Shown: positions 27,104-37,086 of the stretch, piece by piece | How the letters are laid out: every line of letters begins with the position of its first letter | Numbering within the stretch: position 1 is the first letter of the stretch | Origin: an uncultured Bacteroidota bacterium | GTDB taxonomy: Bacteria > Bacteroidota > Bacteroidia > B-17B0 > Aurantibacillaceae | Direction: 5' to 3' | NCBI GenBank assembly: GCA_937873155.1 | Contig: CALMVZ010000012.1 | Location: forward strand, 248,001 to 312,000 | Length of the DNA stretch: 64,000 bases | Translations under genes and position numbers: made by a program | Notes under the pieces: generated by a model | Database searches by the model: none | What the model was told of the DNA's origin: nothing | Seen by the model: only the letters and a program-made list of their open reading frames with translations

Positions 27104-28063
27104 TTATAAAAATCTTGGTGACGTCATTTTCGATTTACTTTTCTTGATATCGAAACCTAACATGATCTCATGTGAGCTTCCTAAATTCTTTCTTGGGCCG
27201 GTAGCAATATCGTACGAATATCCTACACGGAACTGGTTGGTAACATAAACCTGGCACAAACCGCCAAAACCAAAGCCCTGGCGAACAAATACACCAAACC
27301 AGATACGTTTGGCAGCAAAGAAATTAATATTAAGATCCACTGTTGTTTTTTGCATCACACGCTTCACCATAAGAGATGGGGCAAATAAGAAATTCTCGCT
27401 GATCACGAACGATTTTCCCATAGTTATGAAGAGATGCGGCTTCAGGATATAAGATACACTGTAATCTTTTGCAACACCATTTGTATCTCTCACCTGGAAA
27501 TTACCATTGTAAACTTTTCCGTTATTTAAGTGAGTTGCGCTTAAACCCATGTAGAAAGTATTCGTTCTTAAATAAAGACCTGCGTCAACGTCTAAAGTCC
27601 CTTTGTTTGCAGTTGCAAGATCTGCCACAGCTGCATCGTCGGTATCTTTATACTTTACATCTTTAAAGTTGAATTTATAAGCGCTATAACCGGCCCTTGC
27701 ACCAAACGCTAATTTGGTTTTATTATTCACTTTCAGGATATACGAGAAGTTCGCATAACCCGCAGAGACTGTTTTAGAACCGATCTTATCGTTCAAGACT
27801 GTTAAGCCAATACCAACTTTATTGTTAGCGATCGGGCTATGCACACTGAAAACGGCTGTTGTTGGTGCGCCGGGAAATGACACCCACTGTTTTCTTACAT
27901 CAGCCACAATAGCTATGGCATCACGTGCGCCTGCATAGGCTGGGTTGATCACCATCTGGTTGTACTGGTAAAGATTGTACTGGGGATCTTGCTGCGCAAA
28001 ACCTTTAGTAGCACTTAGTGCAACAGCTAAAATAATCGCTTTTTTCATTATCGTTGTTTTCAT
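27104..28063 (-). CDS. PorP/SprF-family T9SS outer-membrane protein
   Basis: 319 residues with signal peptide and the family signature right after cleavage: QQDPQYNLYQYNQMVINPAY, then AGARDAI. The rest is a barrel with FSVHSPIANNKVGIGL and a C-terminal FRVGYSYDIAT...SHEIMLGFD region. An alternative start (ATG 28048) shortens the signal by five residues. PorP/SprF proteins help secretion or anchoring of T9SS cargo with CHU_C (type B) C-terminal domains; one such gene ends one base upstream. With the PorE-like gene it forms the usual cargo, PorP, PorE order. Confidence 0.93.
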   Translation of the reverse strand: MKTTIMKKAIILAVALSATKGFAQQDPQYNLYQYNQMVINPAYAGARDAIAIVADVRKQWVSFPGAPTTAVFSVHSPIANNKVGIGLTVLNDKIGSKTVSAGYANFSYILKVNNKTKLAFGARAGYSAYKFNFKDVKYKDTDDAAVADLATANKGTLDVDAGLYLRTNTFYMGLSATHLNNGKVYNGNFQVRDTNGVAKDYSVSYILKPHLFITMGKSFVISENFLFAPSLMVKRVMQKTTVDLNINFFAAKRIWFGVFVRQGFGFGGLCQVYVTNQFRVGYSYDIATGPRKNLGSSHEIMLGFDIKKSKSKMTSPRFL

Positions 28064-28064
28064 C

Positions 28065-30860
28065 TTAATTCAAACTTTTTTTAGTTAACTCTATCCAACC
28101 CTTTAACAGATCACTTCCGTTCCCGAGGTCAATTATATAATAATAAGTTCCCGACGGAACATCTGCATTTGTTTCTTCATCAGCACCTGACCAGAAACGG
28201 CTCTTGTTATCGTAATTATCAATATTAGCGAGGCGTTGTCCCCAACGGTTATAGATAGTTACTTTATTTCGGGGATATTGTTCAATGTTCTCTAAAAAGA
28301 AAATATCGTTTTTACCGTCGCCATTTGGTGTAACACCATTCCAAACAATTAAACCGCACTTGTCGCTGATATCTAAACTGACTGTTTGTGTGGATTTACA
28401 ACCCAATGCATCAACTCCAACAACGGTATAAGATAATTGTGCAGCACTTGCAGGGGTTTCTAATAGGAACGACATTGTATTACCGTTATTCCATGTATAT
28501 GTAGTTGCGCCAAAGGCTGTAATAGTTGCTTGCTTGCCAATACACAATTCAGAAGAAGTAATACTTAAAGTAGGATTACTATTTACTCCTACTGCAATAC
28601 TTGTATAGTTATAACATCCGTTAGCGCTTATACCTAATACACTATAAGTAGTTGGTGCGGTAGGATTATCGAATACAACATTTCCGAACTGAAGCGGCGG
28701 AAACCAGGTATAGGATGTTGCGCCAAATGCCTGAAGTGTTACCTGATTGCCAATACAAACAGATGAAAGATTTGAATTTGCTGTAACGACAGGCCGGTTA
28801 AAACCTGTCAAAGAATAAATAGCCGTTGCTTTACAACCGTTATCTCCGCTAACTGTATAATTTGAATTAGAGAAAACCAGAACAGAGACTGAGGAAGTAT
28901 TAGCGCCTGTGCTCCATGTATAAGAAGGAGCGCCACTGGCTATTAAAGTAACAGTATCCGGATAACAGATCACTGTTTTTGACGGAACCACACTTAATAA
29001 AGGAATAGTATTTACCGTAATATTAACAAAATCGGTATCCTTACAGCCAAAGGCATCAGTCCCTACCAGAGAATAACCTGTTGTATTAATTGGCTTCACA
29101 TATATACTTCCTGAAGTGGAAGAACCCGGTAACCATAAATAGTTAGCTGCTCCGTTTCCGGTGAGTAAAAGAGAATCGCCTGTACAAATGCTAGAAGATG
29201 GTGCCGAAATAGTAACTGTCGGGCCTGGCGAAACATTAACGGTATATGTTTCTAAACCCGGGCAACCGTTATCAAGGAATAGAGAATAAGTTGTTGTTGC
29301 AGTTGGAGAAACAACAATTGAGGAAGTAGTTTGACCCGTGCTCCATGTAAAGGTTGTATAAACCGGGATTGATGCTTCTAAAGGAACATTTGTACCCGGA
29401 CAATTCACAGCAGAAACAGTTGCTGTGACAGGTGCAGATGGTGTTACCTGTGTGTTAATGTAAACAGTATTAGTAGTTAAAACACATTGTCCTAATCCCG
29501 GAGGAAGGGTGAATGAAAAAGCACAATCTACCCCACCCGGCGTAGTAGTACTATAACTTGTTGTTGCAGATGGTCCCGGATTCCAGTTATAATTTCCCGG
29601 ATAGGTCGGATGAGAATTCGTTACAGTGAAACTAACTGGCGTTGAACCGCAAATAGCAGTGTTAGTGCTTACAATTGAATTCTCAAGATGGAACGAAAAA
29701 TTCCGTGTATTCAATAAGTATGGAAAATCACCGCTTCCTACAAACACAAAGTCAGGGATATTATTAGAATCAAAATTCTCTACAAGGAAACGATACGATT
29801 CACCAACCGTAAAAACTGTGTTATACCAGAAAGGATAACCTTTTGAGGTCGTTCCCCTGAAAACATTGAATGTTCCGCCGTAATCAACAATAATAAGGTC
29901 CGGATAAGTATCTGAATCCACATCTTTTATTTCAAAACGGTTTCCAAATATAAACGAATCAGAATAGAGAACAGAAAAAGTCAATGATCCTGTATTCTTA
30001 ATGATACTGAATCCACCGGCGGCGGCTATAGCAATATCCGGTTTTGTATCTCCATCATAATCCTTCGCTGTTAATTGGCACACCGGTGTGTTAAAAGGCT
30101 CACGATAGATGATCGGTGTCGCGAATCCAATATTAGTAGCACCTGTGTTGGGATAGATCTCTAATGTATCCATCATGTCGTTGGTACCAACAACGAAATC
30201 ATTATATCCGTCACCATCAAAATCAGCAACGCTAAGAGGTATCTCCGGTGTATTGTTTTGAATTGTGTGCCAGGTAAAAATGGTAAAGATGTTTATGCTT
30301 CCGAATGTAAAGAAACTTGTATTCTCAAAAGTGAAAGCTACCATGTTCATAGCTGAAAGGTCTTTTCCAGTACCAATGATATCTATTTTCCCGTCATTAT
30401 TCAGCTCACCGGATTCTAATCTTATCAATTCAAAATTGGGGTTGGTTGAGTTTATAAATAAAGCGGCTAAGGAAATTCCTGTCCCTGTATTATTCTTGAA
30501 AATATTCAGATCGCCCTGGGCATCCATGGTAGCAATATCAACATAAGTATCATTATCAAAATCACCGACACAAAGATCCCATCCTGAATTACCGATCGAG
30601 ATCCTTAACGGCGGGATCACATTAAAATTTGCATTTCCATCATTGAAGAAGACCTGTAAAGAATCATTTCCTTTATCTATAACCGCGAAATCCATTTTCC
30701 CGTCCTTATTATAATCTAAAGCACGTGGTCTCGACCAGGCAGTGAACAATTGTACACTGTCCATTTTGCCAAAGCACAGATTGTCGAAATTAAAGAATTC
30801 CTGTGCCTCAAGCGGAACGCTCAGAATGAATAGAAAAAATATGAGTATGATTTTTTTCAT
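28065..30860 (-). CDS. T9SS cargo: FG-GAP/VCBS propeller, Ig-like repeats and CHU_C C-terminal domain
   Basis: 931 residues with a signal peptide (MKKIILIFFLFILSVPLEAQ). Residues ~40-400 form a propeller with calcium-loop motifs such as DYNKDGKMD, DFDNDTYVD and DFDGDGYND. Residues ~400-840 are repeated Ig-like units of the form ..ICTGDSLLLTGNGAANYLW. The end (about 845-931) is the gliding-motility-associated CHU_C domain: NGVTPNGDGKNDIFFLENI, IYNRWGQRL, GTYYYIIDLG, KGWIEL. CHU_C domains direct export by T9SS. It should be displayed on the surface, with the adjacent PorP/SprF as probable partner. Confidence 0.92.
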   Translation of the reverse strand: MKKIILIFFLFILSVPLEAQEFFNFDNLCFGKMDSVQLFTAWSRPRALDYNKDGKMDFAVIDKGNDSLQVFFNDGNANFNVIPPLRISIGNSGWDLCVGDFDNDTYVDIATMDAQGDLNIFKNNTGTGISLAALFINSTNPNFELIRLESGELNNDGKIDIIGTGKDLSAMNMVAFTFENTSFFTFGSINIFTIFTWHTIQNNTPEIPLSVADFDGDGYNDFVVGTNDMMDTLEIYPNTGATNIGFATPIIYREPFNTPVCQLTAKDYDGDTKPDIAIAAAGGFSIIKNTGSLTFSVLYSDSFIFGNRFEIKDVDSDTYPDLIIVDYGGTFNVFRGTTSKGYPFWYNTVFTVGESYRFLVENFDSNNIPDFVFVGSGDFPYLLNTRNFSFHLENSIVSTNTAICGSTPVSFTVTNSHPTYPGNYNWNPGPSATTSYSTTTPGGVDCAFSFTLPPGLGQCVLTTNTVYINTQVTPSAPVTATVSAVNCPGTNVPLEASIPVYTTFTWSTGQTTSSIVVSPTATTTYSLFLDNGCPGLETYTVNVSPGPTVTISAPSSSICTGDSLLLTGNGAANYLWLPGSSTSGSIYVKPINTTGYSLVGTDAFGCKDTDFVNITVNTIPLLSVVPSKTVICYPDTVTLIASGAPSYTWSTGANTSSVSVLVFSNSNYTVSGDNGCKATAIYSLTGFNRPVVTANSNLSSVCIGNQVTLQAFGATSYTWFPPLQFGNVVFDNPTAPTTYSVLGISANGCYNYTSIAVGVNSNPTLSITSSELCIGKQATITAFGATTYTWNNGNTMSFLLETPASAAQLSYTVVGVDALGCKSTQTVSLDISDKCGLIVWNGVTPNGDGKNDIFFLENIEQYPRNKVTIYNRWGQRLANIDNYDNKSRFWSGADEETNADVPSGTYYYIIDLGNGSDLLKGWIELTKKSLN

Positions 30861-30880
30861 TTAATGTATTTACAATTATT

Positions 30881-31690
30881 TTATTCGTGTAATAATTCTA
30901 TCCAGCCTTTTATTGGTTTGCCATTGCCGCCTCCAAGACTGATCACATAGAAATAAGTGCCCGTTGGCGCCAAGGCATCTGAATTACCGAGAGTACCATT
31001 CCATTTTTTATCAATGTTATTATATCCGGTTGCATGATATAAATGTTGTCCCCAACGGTTATAGATATCAACTTCAGCATTTGGATACTGATCAATATTC
31101 TCAATAAATAAGAAATCATTTTTTCCGTCACCATTCGGTGTCATACCATTAAATACGTTGATCAAACACGGGGCTGTATTATCATTGATCACAATATTCT
31201 CGATTTTAACAGAATCAGAAGGTACCGTCAATGTTCCGTTATTTGTAACTACTAATACAGAATACGTACCCGGTACAAGATCTCTTACTGTTGCACAATC
31301 GTTGGTCGGACATACTGTTGAAGGATACCAGTAATACATATAAGTAACCTGTCCCTGAGCGGCAGTTGAAATACCGGTCAAGGTATTAGTAATAGAAATA
31401 AAGCCATCTGTTTTACCAAGACAGCTTACATCATTATTAGCTGCCTGGCTCATTAAACCAAATTTACCTAACAAACAAGGTTGAAGAAACCCTTGCGTTA
31501 CGAAAGTAGATCCTCCCACTGTAGTTGCAATAACAGTTTCGCCAATGTTGTAATAGGCGTCATAACCTGTAGCGCCAACAGCGCCACCGCCACCCGATGA
31601 ATTTATAACCTGGATAGGAATATCCTGCGCTCTCGAGATGAAAGTGATCCCAAGAATTAAAGCGACGATAAAATTAATTTTCTTCTTCAT
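30881..31690 (-). CDS. Short T9SS cargo with CHU_C C-terminal domain
   Basis: 269 residues from ATG 31690; an in-frame TTG at 31699 would add three residues. A signal peptide (KKKINFIVALILGITFISRAQ) precedes a domain with GETVIATTVGGSTFVTQGFL followed by QPCLL, common at the start of Bacteroidota surface proteins. One short Ig-like unit follows, then the CHU_C domain (GMTPNGDGKNDFLFIENI, IYNRWGQHLYHATGY, GTYFYVISLGGG, KGWIELL). It begins one base after the upstream adhesin stop and lies 20 bases before the larger CHU_C gene. It is probably a second cargo of the same PorP/SprF system. Confidence 0.9.
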   Translation of the reverse strand: MKKKINFIVALILGITFISRAQDIPIQVINSSGGGGAVGATGYDAYYNIGETVIATTVGGSTFVTQGFLQPCLLGKFGLMSQAANNDVSCLGKTDGFISITNTLTGISTAAQGQVTYMYYWYPSTVCPTNDCATVRDLVPGTYSVLVVTNNGTLTVPSDSVKIENIVINDNTAPCLINVFNGMTPNGDGKNDFLFIENIDQYPNAEVDIYNRWGQHLYHATGYNNIDKKWNGTLGNSDALAPTGTYFYVISLGGGNGKPIKGWIELLHE

Positions 31691-31691
31691 A

Positions 31692-33770
31692 TTATTCAAT
31701 AACTATATAATTAAAATCAAATTGGTGACCGCTGTTAATAGGAATTCCGGCAGCACTCTGGTTACGTACATAAAGCCTGAATCCGAGATTAGCGGGCAAA
31801 ATGGTGGTATGATAACTTAGTCCAAAAACTTCATTAGCAGGAGATACAACAACGGTTGGAGCGCTTGCATACGGTTTATTAAATACAACTGTAAAAACCA
31901 TTTCATCAGAGGTAGCAGAATACGAACCAAACACAAAAGAAAATGTACTTACTGCGCGCAAATATCCTTTAGTATCATTACTGGATGCCCCTACCGTACT
32001 TGACGTGAATGGAAAGGCGGTGAGACCTGTACCTGTTGCCGTGAAAGTAACAGCCGGCGCAATGCCTACTGCCTTTATGTGGCCATTATTGAAAATAATT
32101 CTTCCTGTTGCGGAAGCATTGATCCCAATATCAGAACTGGTTGTAGCTCCGCCTGAAATATTAACTAATCCTGCAGTTGTACCATTATTACCTATATAAA
32201 ATTCTCCGTTACTTGTAAAAGTGTGATAAAAAGTATTTAAAAGCGGATTGCCAATATGGAGGTGGTCGATTGCACCCTGTTTATCATAAGCTAACGACAC
32301 TCCGTTTGATGCATCGTCTCCCAAGAAAAGTCCTGCCGGGTTATTGGATGAAGAGCCTGCTGTATTTATTAACCGTAGTATCGGCCTTGGGGTAGAGCTG
32401 AAAATAGAGTCGTAAATACTCATTGCACTCAAGGTTGAAGGTGAATTTGGAATCTTTCCGAAGAAGAATTTTTGATTTGCACCATCCATGAAAAAGACAC
32501 GTTTACCAAACAAACGGTAGGTTAAAGAGTTTGATGTGTTATCGAATGCTAAAAATGCTTTACTGATGTTCGAAGATTCACCAAACACTAAACCAACATT
32601 GTTTGAGCTTATACTTGTGGATAGATTTATATACGCATCATTTGTTATGCTGTGTACGTGCAATTTTTCGTTTGCACCAACACCTGTAGGTAATCCGATC
32701 CCGACAACATCAGAATTGTTTATGAGATGTACGTTTTGATCAGGACCGATCATGGTTCTTCCCCATGGACCACCTCCCGCCGGTAACCAATGTGTTCTTC
32801 CATTTAAACCTCGTGTAAGAACATCTCCCAAACCACCAGGTGTGCCAACTATAATACTATCGTTTATTAAAACTTTTCCTTTATCAAATATCGCTGAGTA
32901 GTTATTGAACTGAACCGGCCCGAATGATGATGCATACAAACCGATCGACTTTCCGGTTGCAGTACTGCTTGATGAACCTAAAGCTATCATGCCGATAGCA
33001 TCGCCTCCCGGTGAAGAACCTTGTGCAACAGAACCAACTGCAGTACCATTATTATTAACATTAAATCCGATAAAATGTCCGCCCACAATAGGGTTGATCG
33101 TTAAGCTCCCCGAGTTGACTGCGTTTCCTGAAATAAAACCCCTGATCGCCGCCTGGTTCGCTACAGCGTTTGTATGGTACACAAAAAGTGCCGCACTATC
33201 AAGACTGCTATAAGTTGAGACTTTCATTTTATTATTCCCGTTTATTACACTTTCACCAATCACAACTTGTTTTCCGTCATTAAGCACATTATCATGCACT
33301 ATCCATGTATTCGACGGATCGTCCCAATATAAAGTTTGGCCCGTTAAGGTACCGGTTGGTAATGCAGTACTGTTCCCTGATTTCTCGGCGTATAATGCAT
33401 AGGGTACGGATAATAACTTGCTTGTGCTTACGGTTGAGAAACTATTTCCGCCGGTGGGATCCACTCCTACTCGTATAAAATACGGGCCTGTTGCCCAATC
33501 TATAGCAGAAAAAGTTCCGCTATTCACAGCGCCATTACCAATAGCAGCTGTAAAAATACCTGCAGAACTTGGCATGGAAGTAGTCTCTTCATCGTACACC
33601 ACAAAACCGGTTGCGCTGCCCTGAATTATTTCAAACCGCAAACCAACTAAAGTTGTAACAAGGTTTCCGGAAGCATCGCGAGCGATACCCTGGTAATTTA
33701 AAAATTGCGGAGCTTGTGCTTTAAACAATAAGCTAATAAATAAAAATACTATAACTGAACATTTTTTCAT
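31692..33770 (-). CDS. Fibre-like adhesin 3 (LNYQGIARDASG family)
   Basis: 692 residues from ATG 33770, chosen because it restores a normal signal peptide (MKKCSVIVFLFISLLFKAQ); the frame extends to 33815 but that part overlaps the upstream gene. After cleavage comes APQFLNYQGIARDASGN and a ~115-residue module ending LLSVPYALYAEKSGN, shared with the next two adhesins at lower identity. The middle is repetitive beta-strand sequence. The last ~90 residues (DTKGYLRAV... VVFNKPYASAPTVVVSP ... FNYIVIE) match the end of adhesin 2. It looks like a phage-tail-fibre type surface protein; no T9SS sorting domain is seen. Confidence 0.82.
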   Translation of the reverse strand: MKKCSVIVFLFISLLFKAQAPQFLNYQGIARDASGNLVTTLVGLRFEIIQGSATGFVVYDEETTSMPSSAGIFTAAIGNGAVNSGTFSAIDWATGPYFIRVGVDPTGGNSFSTVSTSKLLSVPYALYAEKSGNSTALPTGTLTGQTLYWDDPSNTWIVHDNVLNDGKQVVIGESVINGNNKMKVSTYSSLDSAALFVYHTNAVANQAAIRGFISGNAVNSGSLTINPIVGGHFIGFNVNNNGTAVGSVAQGSSPGGDAIGMIALGSSSSTATGKSIGLYASSFGPVQFNNYSAIFDKGKVLINDSIIVGTPGGLGDVLTRGLNGRTHWLPAGGGPWGRTMIGPDQNVHLINNSDVVGIGLPTGVGANEKLHVHSITNDAYINLSTSISSNNVGLVFGESSNISKAFLAFDNTSNSLTYRLFGKRVFFMDGANQKFFFGKIPNSPSTLSAMSIYDSIFSSTPRPILRLINTAGSSSNNPAGLFLGDDASNGVSLAYDKQGAIDHLHIGNPLLNTFYHTFTSNGEFYIGNNGTTAGLVNISGGATTSSDIGINASATGRIIFNNGHIKAVGIAPAVTFTATGTGLTAFPFTSSTVGASSNDTKGYLRAVSTFSFVFGSYSATSDEMVFTVVFNKPYASAPTVVVSPANEVFGLSYHTTILPANLGFRLYVRNQSAAGIPINSGHQFDFNYIVIE

Positions 33771-33771
33771 A

Positions 33772-36700
33772 CTACTCAATAATAAAATAATTAAAACTAA
33801 AAGTTGTGGCTCCAAGTGTTGTAGGGAACGGCGCTCCGTTTGTACGGTAAACCCTCACAATAAAGTTTGCAGGGGAAGCTGTAAGCACCATAAAACTCAG
33901 ACCTCTAAGATCAGTTATTGGGGTTATTAAAACCGTAGGTGCTACTGCATATGATTTTTGAAAGTTATATTGAACGTCTATAAAAGCTGTACCTGCAAAA
34001 CCTGTAGCACTGGTTGAGAATGAAATAACGCCCTTTACATCAGTTCCTACACAAGTCGGGGCAAATCCCGGCATTGTAAATCCACCGGCAACAGCGACAC
34101 TAAATTGAGTTGGCGATGCGGGTGATGTTGATTTTAAATGCCCGTTCTCTAACCAAACCGCAGCATTAGAACTTCCTGCAACTGTTGGTCCGTTTATAGC
34201 ATGTATAGCGGCGCCCTGACCGTTAGTTTGTGCGATAACAGCATCTGCTCCGTTTGTTGTTGAACCTATATCAAATCTTCCTGCAGGACCTGTTCCTGCA
34301 ATTTTATTTCCATAAACTCCCGGACCAGCACCATTATTTTCACCACGCACACCTGAAGCTGTTGGATTCGAGTTATTACTTAAACCATATACACCATGTG
34401 CATTTGCAGATGAAGCTGCAGTAGTTTGAGAAGCGAAAATTGCAGCTGTGGTATTTGAACCTTCGATAACATGTAATCTTACGGTAGGATTTGCAACACC
34501 AACTCCCACATTCCCGTCATCCCTCACGTTAAATAAATTAGTACTGCCAATGTTGGTAACAACTAATGGGAATGTTCCTGCCCCTGTTGTTTTTCCCATA
34601 ACGTCAAGACCACCAATAATGAATGCAGCGCGATTCATAACAGCAGAACTGTTTTGTGCGGTCATTGCATAATTATTACCGCTATTATTAAACAGAACCG
34701 TAGGATTTACTGAACTTGTATTGTTAGCCTGGATAGATTTTCCGGAACCTGTATTCAATGCAAAAATAGTTTCTGAGTTAGAGTTATTTGTAGCTACAAC
34801 AGAACGTGCAGTTCCTGTATTATTGAATTGGGCAACGTCAAAACTGGCGTTATTCGTTGCATAAAGCACAGGGCCGGCCCCTAAGTTCGCCATATACACG
34901 GTTTCATTATTACCATTATTTGTGATCTGCATGGCGCGTCCATTACTTGTATTACTGATCATAGCAGTTTCGAAAGAACTTGTATTTGTTGCGAATAACG
35001 CTCTTCCGTTCCCGGTATGGTAAGCACCGAACGCATCACCTGAGCCTGCATTCTGCACAGTTAATGCCTGTGAAGGATTAGAAGTATTTGTAGAATTGAA
35101 ATAACCTGCACTACCGCTAGTTCCGCCATGATTAATATTCACACCAACTCCGGTTCCTATTTTACTCAAGAAAAATCCATTTCCTGAACCGCCTGCAAAA
35201 ATATTTATTGCATCCGCTGAACTCAATGAGTTGGTCATTGTTCCGTAGATCAAACCACCAAGTCCCGAATGATTTAAATTCAAAAGTCTGGCGTTGCTCG
35301 ATGTATTGTTATTTGAGAAATACCCTGCATAACCAATACCATTATGGTTCACTTGCAATGCGGTACTACCGTTAGAGGTTCCGTTTACATTGAGTTGAAT
35401 TCCATCTCCGTTCGGACCATTGTTATCAATAGTAACTGCCGCAGTTGATGCACCATTGTTCTCAACCCGGAAAACAGGACTTGTTAAAGCTGTGTTCTGA
35501 TTCAATACCTGAACAACAGGATTTAAAGTATTATTACCTGCAGGAGTAAGCATTACTTCTAACATAGCGTTACCACTGGATTGACCTACTGCAACTTTGT
35601 TAGTGCTGGGATTTGCAGCAGGGTGTATAATACCTGATGTTACTGTCCATGGTCCACCGCCAAGAGTTGCTGTACTAACTGATGTACCTTGTGTAACGGT
35701 AAGCGTGTTACCTGTAGCAGAAATAGAAGCTGCCGGAACACCAACTACATAATTGGGATGCGAACCGCTAACGGTAGCCACCCCTGCTCCTGCTAAAGTT
35801 GTAGGCTGAACGTTTATTGAATAGTTATTCAGAGCTAATGGTGTTATTGTGTTTGGTGCATTGATCTGTAGTGTAGGTGTTGCTGCACTAATTGTATAAG
35901 AAGGTGCAGACCCGCTCACAACCACGTTTGAACCACCGGAGGTCACACTTGTTTGTGCTGCACTTGTAATGGTATAGTTAGGATAAGAACCTGACACTCC
36001 TGCTCCTGTAATGTTTGTTGGGGCAATATTTATCGAATAGTTACTTGCGCTTAAAGTGCTGGCTGTATGCGGTGGATTTATCTGAAGGTTAGTTGCTGCT
36101 ACTGTTGATGCAGCCGGAGAGGTAACCACAAAGTTCGGGTATGTTCCGGATATTGTTGTTGGTCCGGCACTGGTAAATGTTGGTGATTGAACACTAATGG
36201 TAAAACTGCTTCCTGCACCAACCGGTGAAACACTTGCAATGCCTTGTGAGAACATTGCTACAGTATTACTTCCTGCACCAACCAAAGTGGTGGTTGCAAC
36301 AGCAGTACCCTGAGTTAAAGTTAAAACATTTGTTCCGGTATTGTAGTTCAATGCAGGAGGAGGAACATCGATCGTAAATGACGGATGAGTTCCGGTGACG
36401 GATGTAATACCAGATGGAATTAACGTTGGGTTGGGCGCCGTATTTGTGATAGTCCCTCCTGTTATTGAAATTCCTGTACTCGCAGTTAAAGCGGCAGGTG
36501 TGATCGTATAATCAGGATAAGCGCCAATTACATTCGGACCTGTAATATTTACTGTTTGATTTGGTGCAGTATTTGTGATCGTTCCACCTGTTATTGAAAT
36601 CCCTGTACTCGCAGTTAATGCTCCCGGAGGGTTTATTGTAAAGTTCGGATAAGTTCCGGTTACGTTCGGACCTGTGATATTTACAGTTTGAGTATTTCCT

Positions 36701-37083
36701 GCTTTCTCTGCATACAATGCATACGGAACAGATAATAACTGGCTCGTTCCAACTGTTGAATAGGAAGTTCCGCCTGTTGGGTCAATACTTACCCGAATAC
36801 TATAAGGACCCGTAGCCCAATTAATAGAAGAAAATACGCCGACCTGGTTGATACCATTTCCAATCGCCGCTGTAAAAACTCCCGCAGCTGAAGGTGTAAC
36901 AGATTGCTCTTCTGTATAAACTGGAGTAGACCCCTGAAGGATCTCAAACTTAATACCAATATTGGAAGTAACTACCGAACCGCTTGCATCACGGGCAATA
37001 CCCTGGTAATTTAAAAATTGCGGGGCTTGTGCGTAGATGGCAGAACCACCCAATAAACAAATTAATACTAGTAATTTTTTCAT
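33772..37083 (-). CDS. Fibre-like adhesin 2 (LNYQGIARDASG family)
   Basis: 1103 residues with a signal peptide (MKKLLVLICLLGGSAIYAQ). Residues 19-216 appear identical in DNA and protein to adhesin 1. Then come repeated strand motifs (TGPNV.G.YP.(F/Y)TI), a long region of short Gly/Asn/Ser-rich units of a beta-helix type, a VGVGVANPTVRLHVIEGSN segment typical of tail-fibre proteins, and a C-terminal domain (DVKGVISFSTSATGF ... APTVLITPITDLRGLSFM ... FNYFIIE) shared with adhesin 3. No recognised T9SS domain. One base separates its stop from adhesin 3. Function inferred: surface fibre or adhesin. Confidence 0.83.
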   Translation of the reverse strand: MKKLLVLICLLGGSAIYAQAPQFLNYQGIARDASGSVVTSNIGIKFEILQGSTPVYTEEQSVTPSAAGVFTAAIGNGINQVGVFSSINWATGPYSIRVSIDPTGGTSYSTVGTSQLLSVPYALYAEKAGNTQTVNITGPNVTGTYPNFTINPPGALTASTGISITGGTITNTAPNQTVNITGPNVIGAYPDYTITPAALTASTGISITGGTITNTAPNPTLIPSGITSVTGTHPSFTIDVPPPALNYNTGTNVLTLTQGTAVATTTLVGAGSNTVAMFSQGIASVSPVGAGSSFTISVQSPTFTSAGPTTISGTYPNFVVTSPAASTVAATNLQINPPHTASTLSASNYSINIAPTNITGAGVSGSYPNYTITSAAQTSVTSGGSNVVVSGSAPSYTISAATPTLQINAPNTITPLALNNYSINVQPTTLAGAGVATVSGSHPNYVVGVPAASISATGNTLTVTQGTSVSTATLGGGPWTVTSGIIHPAANPSTNKVAVGQSSGNAMLEVMLTPAGNNTLNPVVQVLNQNTALTSPVFRVENNGASTAAVTIDNNGPNGDGIQLNVNGTSNGSTALQVNHNGIGYAGYFSNNNTSSNARLLNLNHSGLGGLIYGTMTNSLSSADAINIFAGGSGNGFFLSKIGTGVGVNINHGGTSGSAGYFNSTNTSNPSQALTVQNAGSGDAFGAYHTGNGRALFATNTSSFETAMISNTSNGRAMQITNNGNNETVYMANLGAGPVLYATNNASFDVAQFNNTGTARSVVATNNSNSETIFALNTGSGKSIQANNTSSVNPTVLFNNSGNNYAMTAQNSSAVMNRAAFIIGGLDVMGKTTGAGTFPLVVTNIGSTNLFNVRDDGNVGVGVANPTVRLHVIEGSNTTAAIFASQTTAASSANAHGVYGLSNNSNPTASGVRGENNGAGPGVYGNKIAGTGPAGRFDIGSTTNGADAVIAQTNGQGAAIHAINGPTVAGSSNAAVWLENGHLKSTSPASPTQFSVAVAGGFTMPGFAPTCVGTDVKGVISFSTSATGFAGTAFIDVQYNFQKSYAVAPTVLITPITDLRGLSFMVLTASPANFIVRVYRTNGAPFPTTLGATTFSFNYFIIE
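36436..37029 (-). repeat. 594-bp direct repeat, copy in adhesin 2
   Basis: By line-by-line reading this tract looks identical to 39496-40089 (constant offset 3060). It covers residues 19-216, i.e. it starts at the signal-peptide junction. Confidence 0.9.
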
Positions 37084-37086
37084 TTT

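Noticed and set aside
27104-28063. Core PorP of the T9SS rather than a paralogue
   Set aside because: The family is clear, but its place beside CHU_C cargo is typical of the many PorP/SprF paralogues, and no other core T9SS genes (porK-N, sov) are nearby, so no gene symbol was given.
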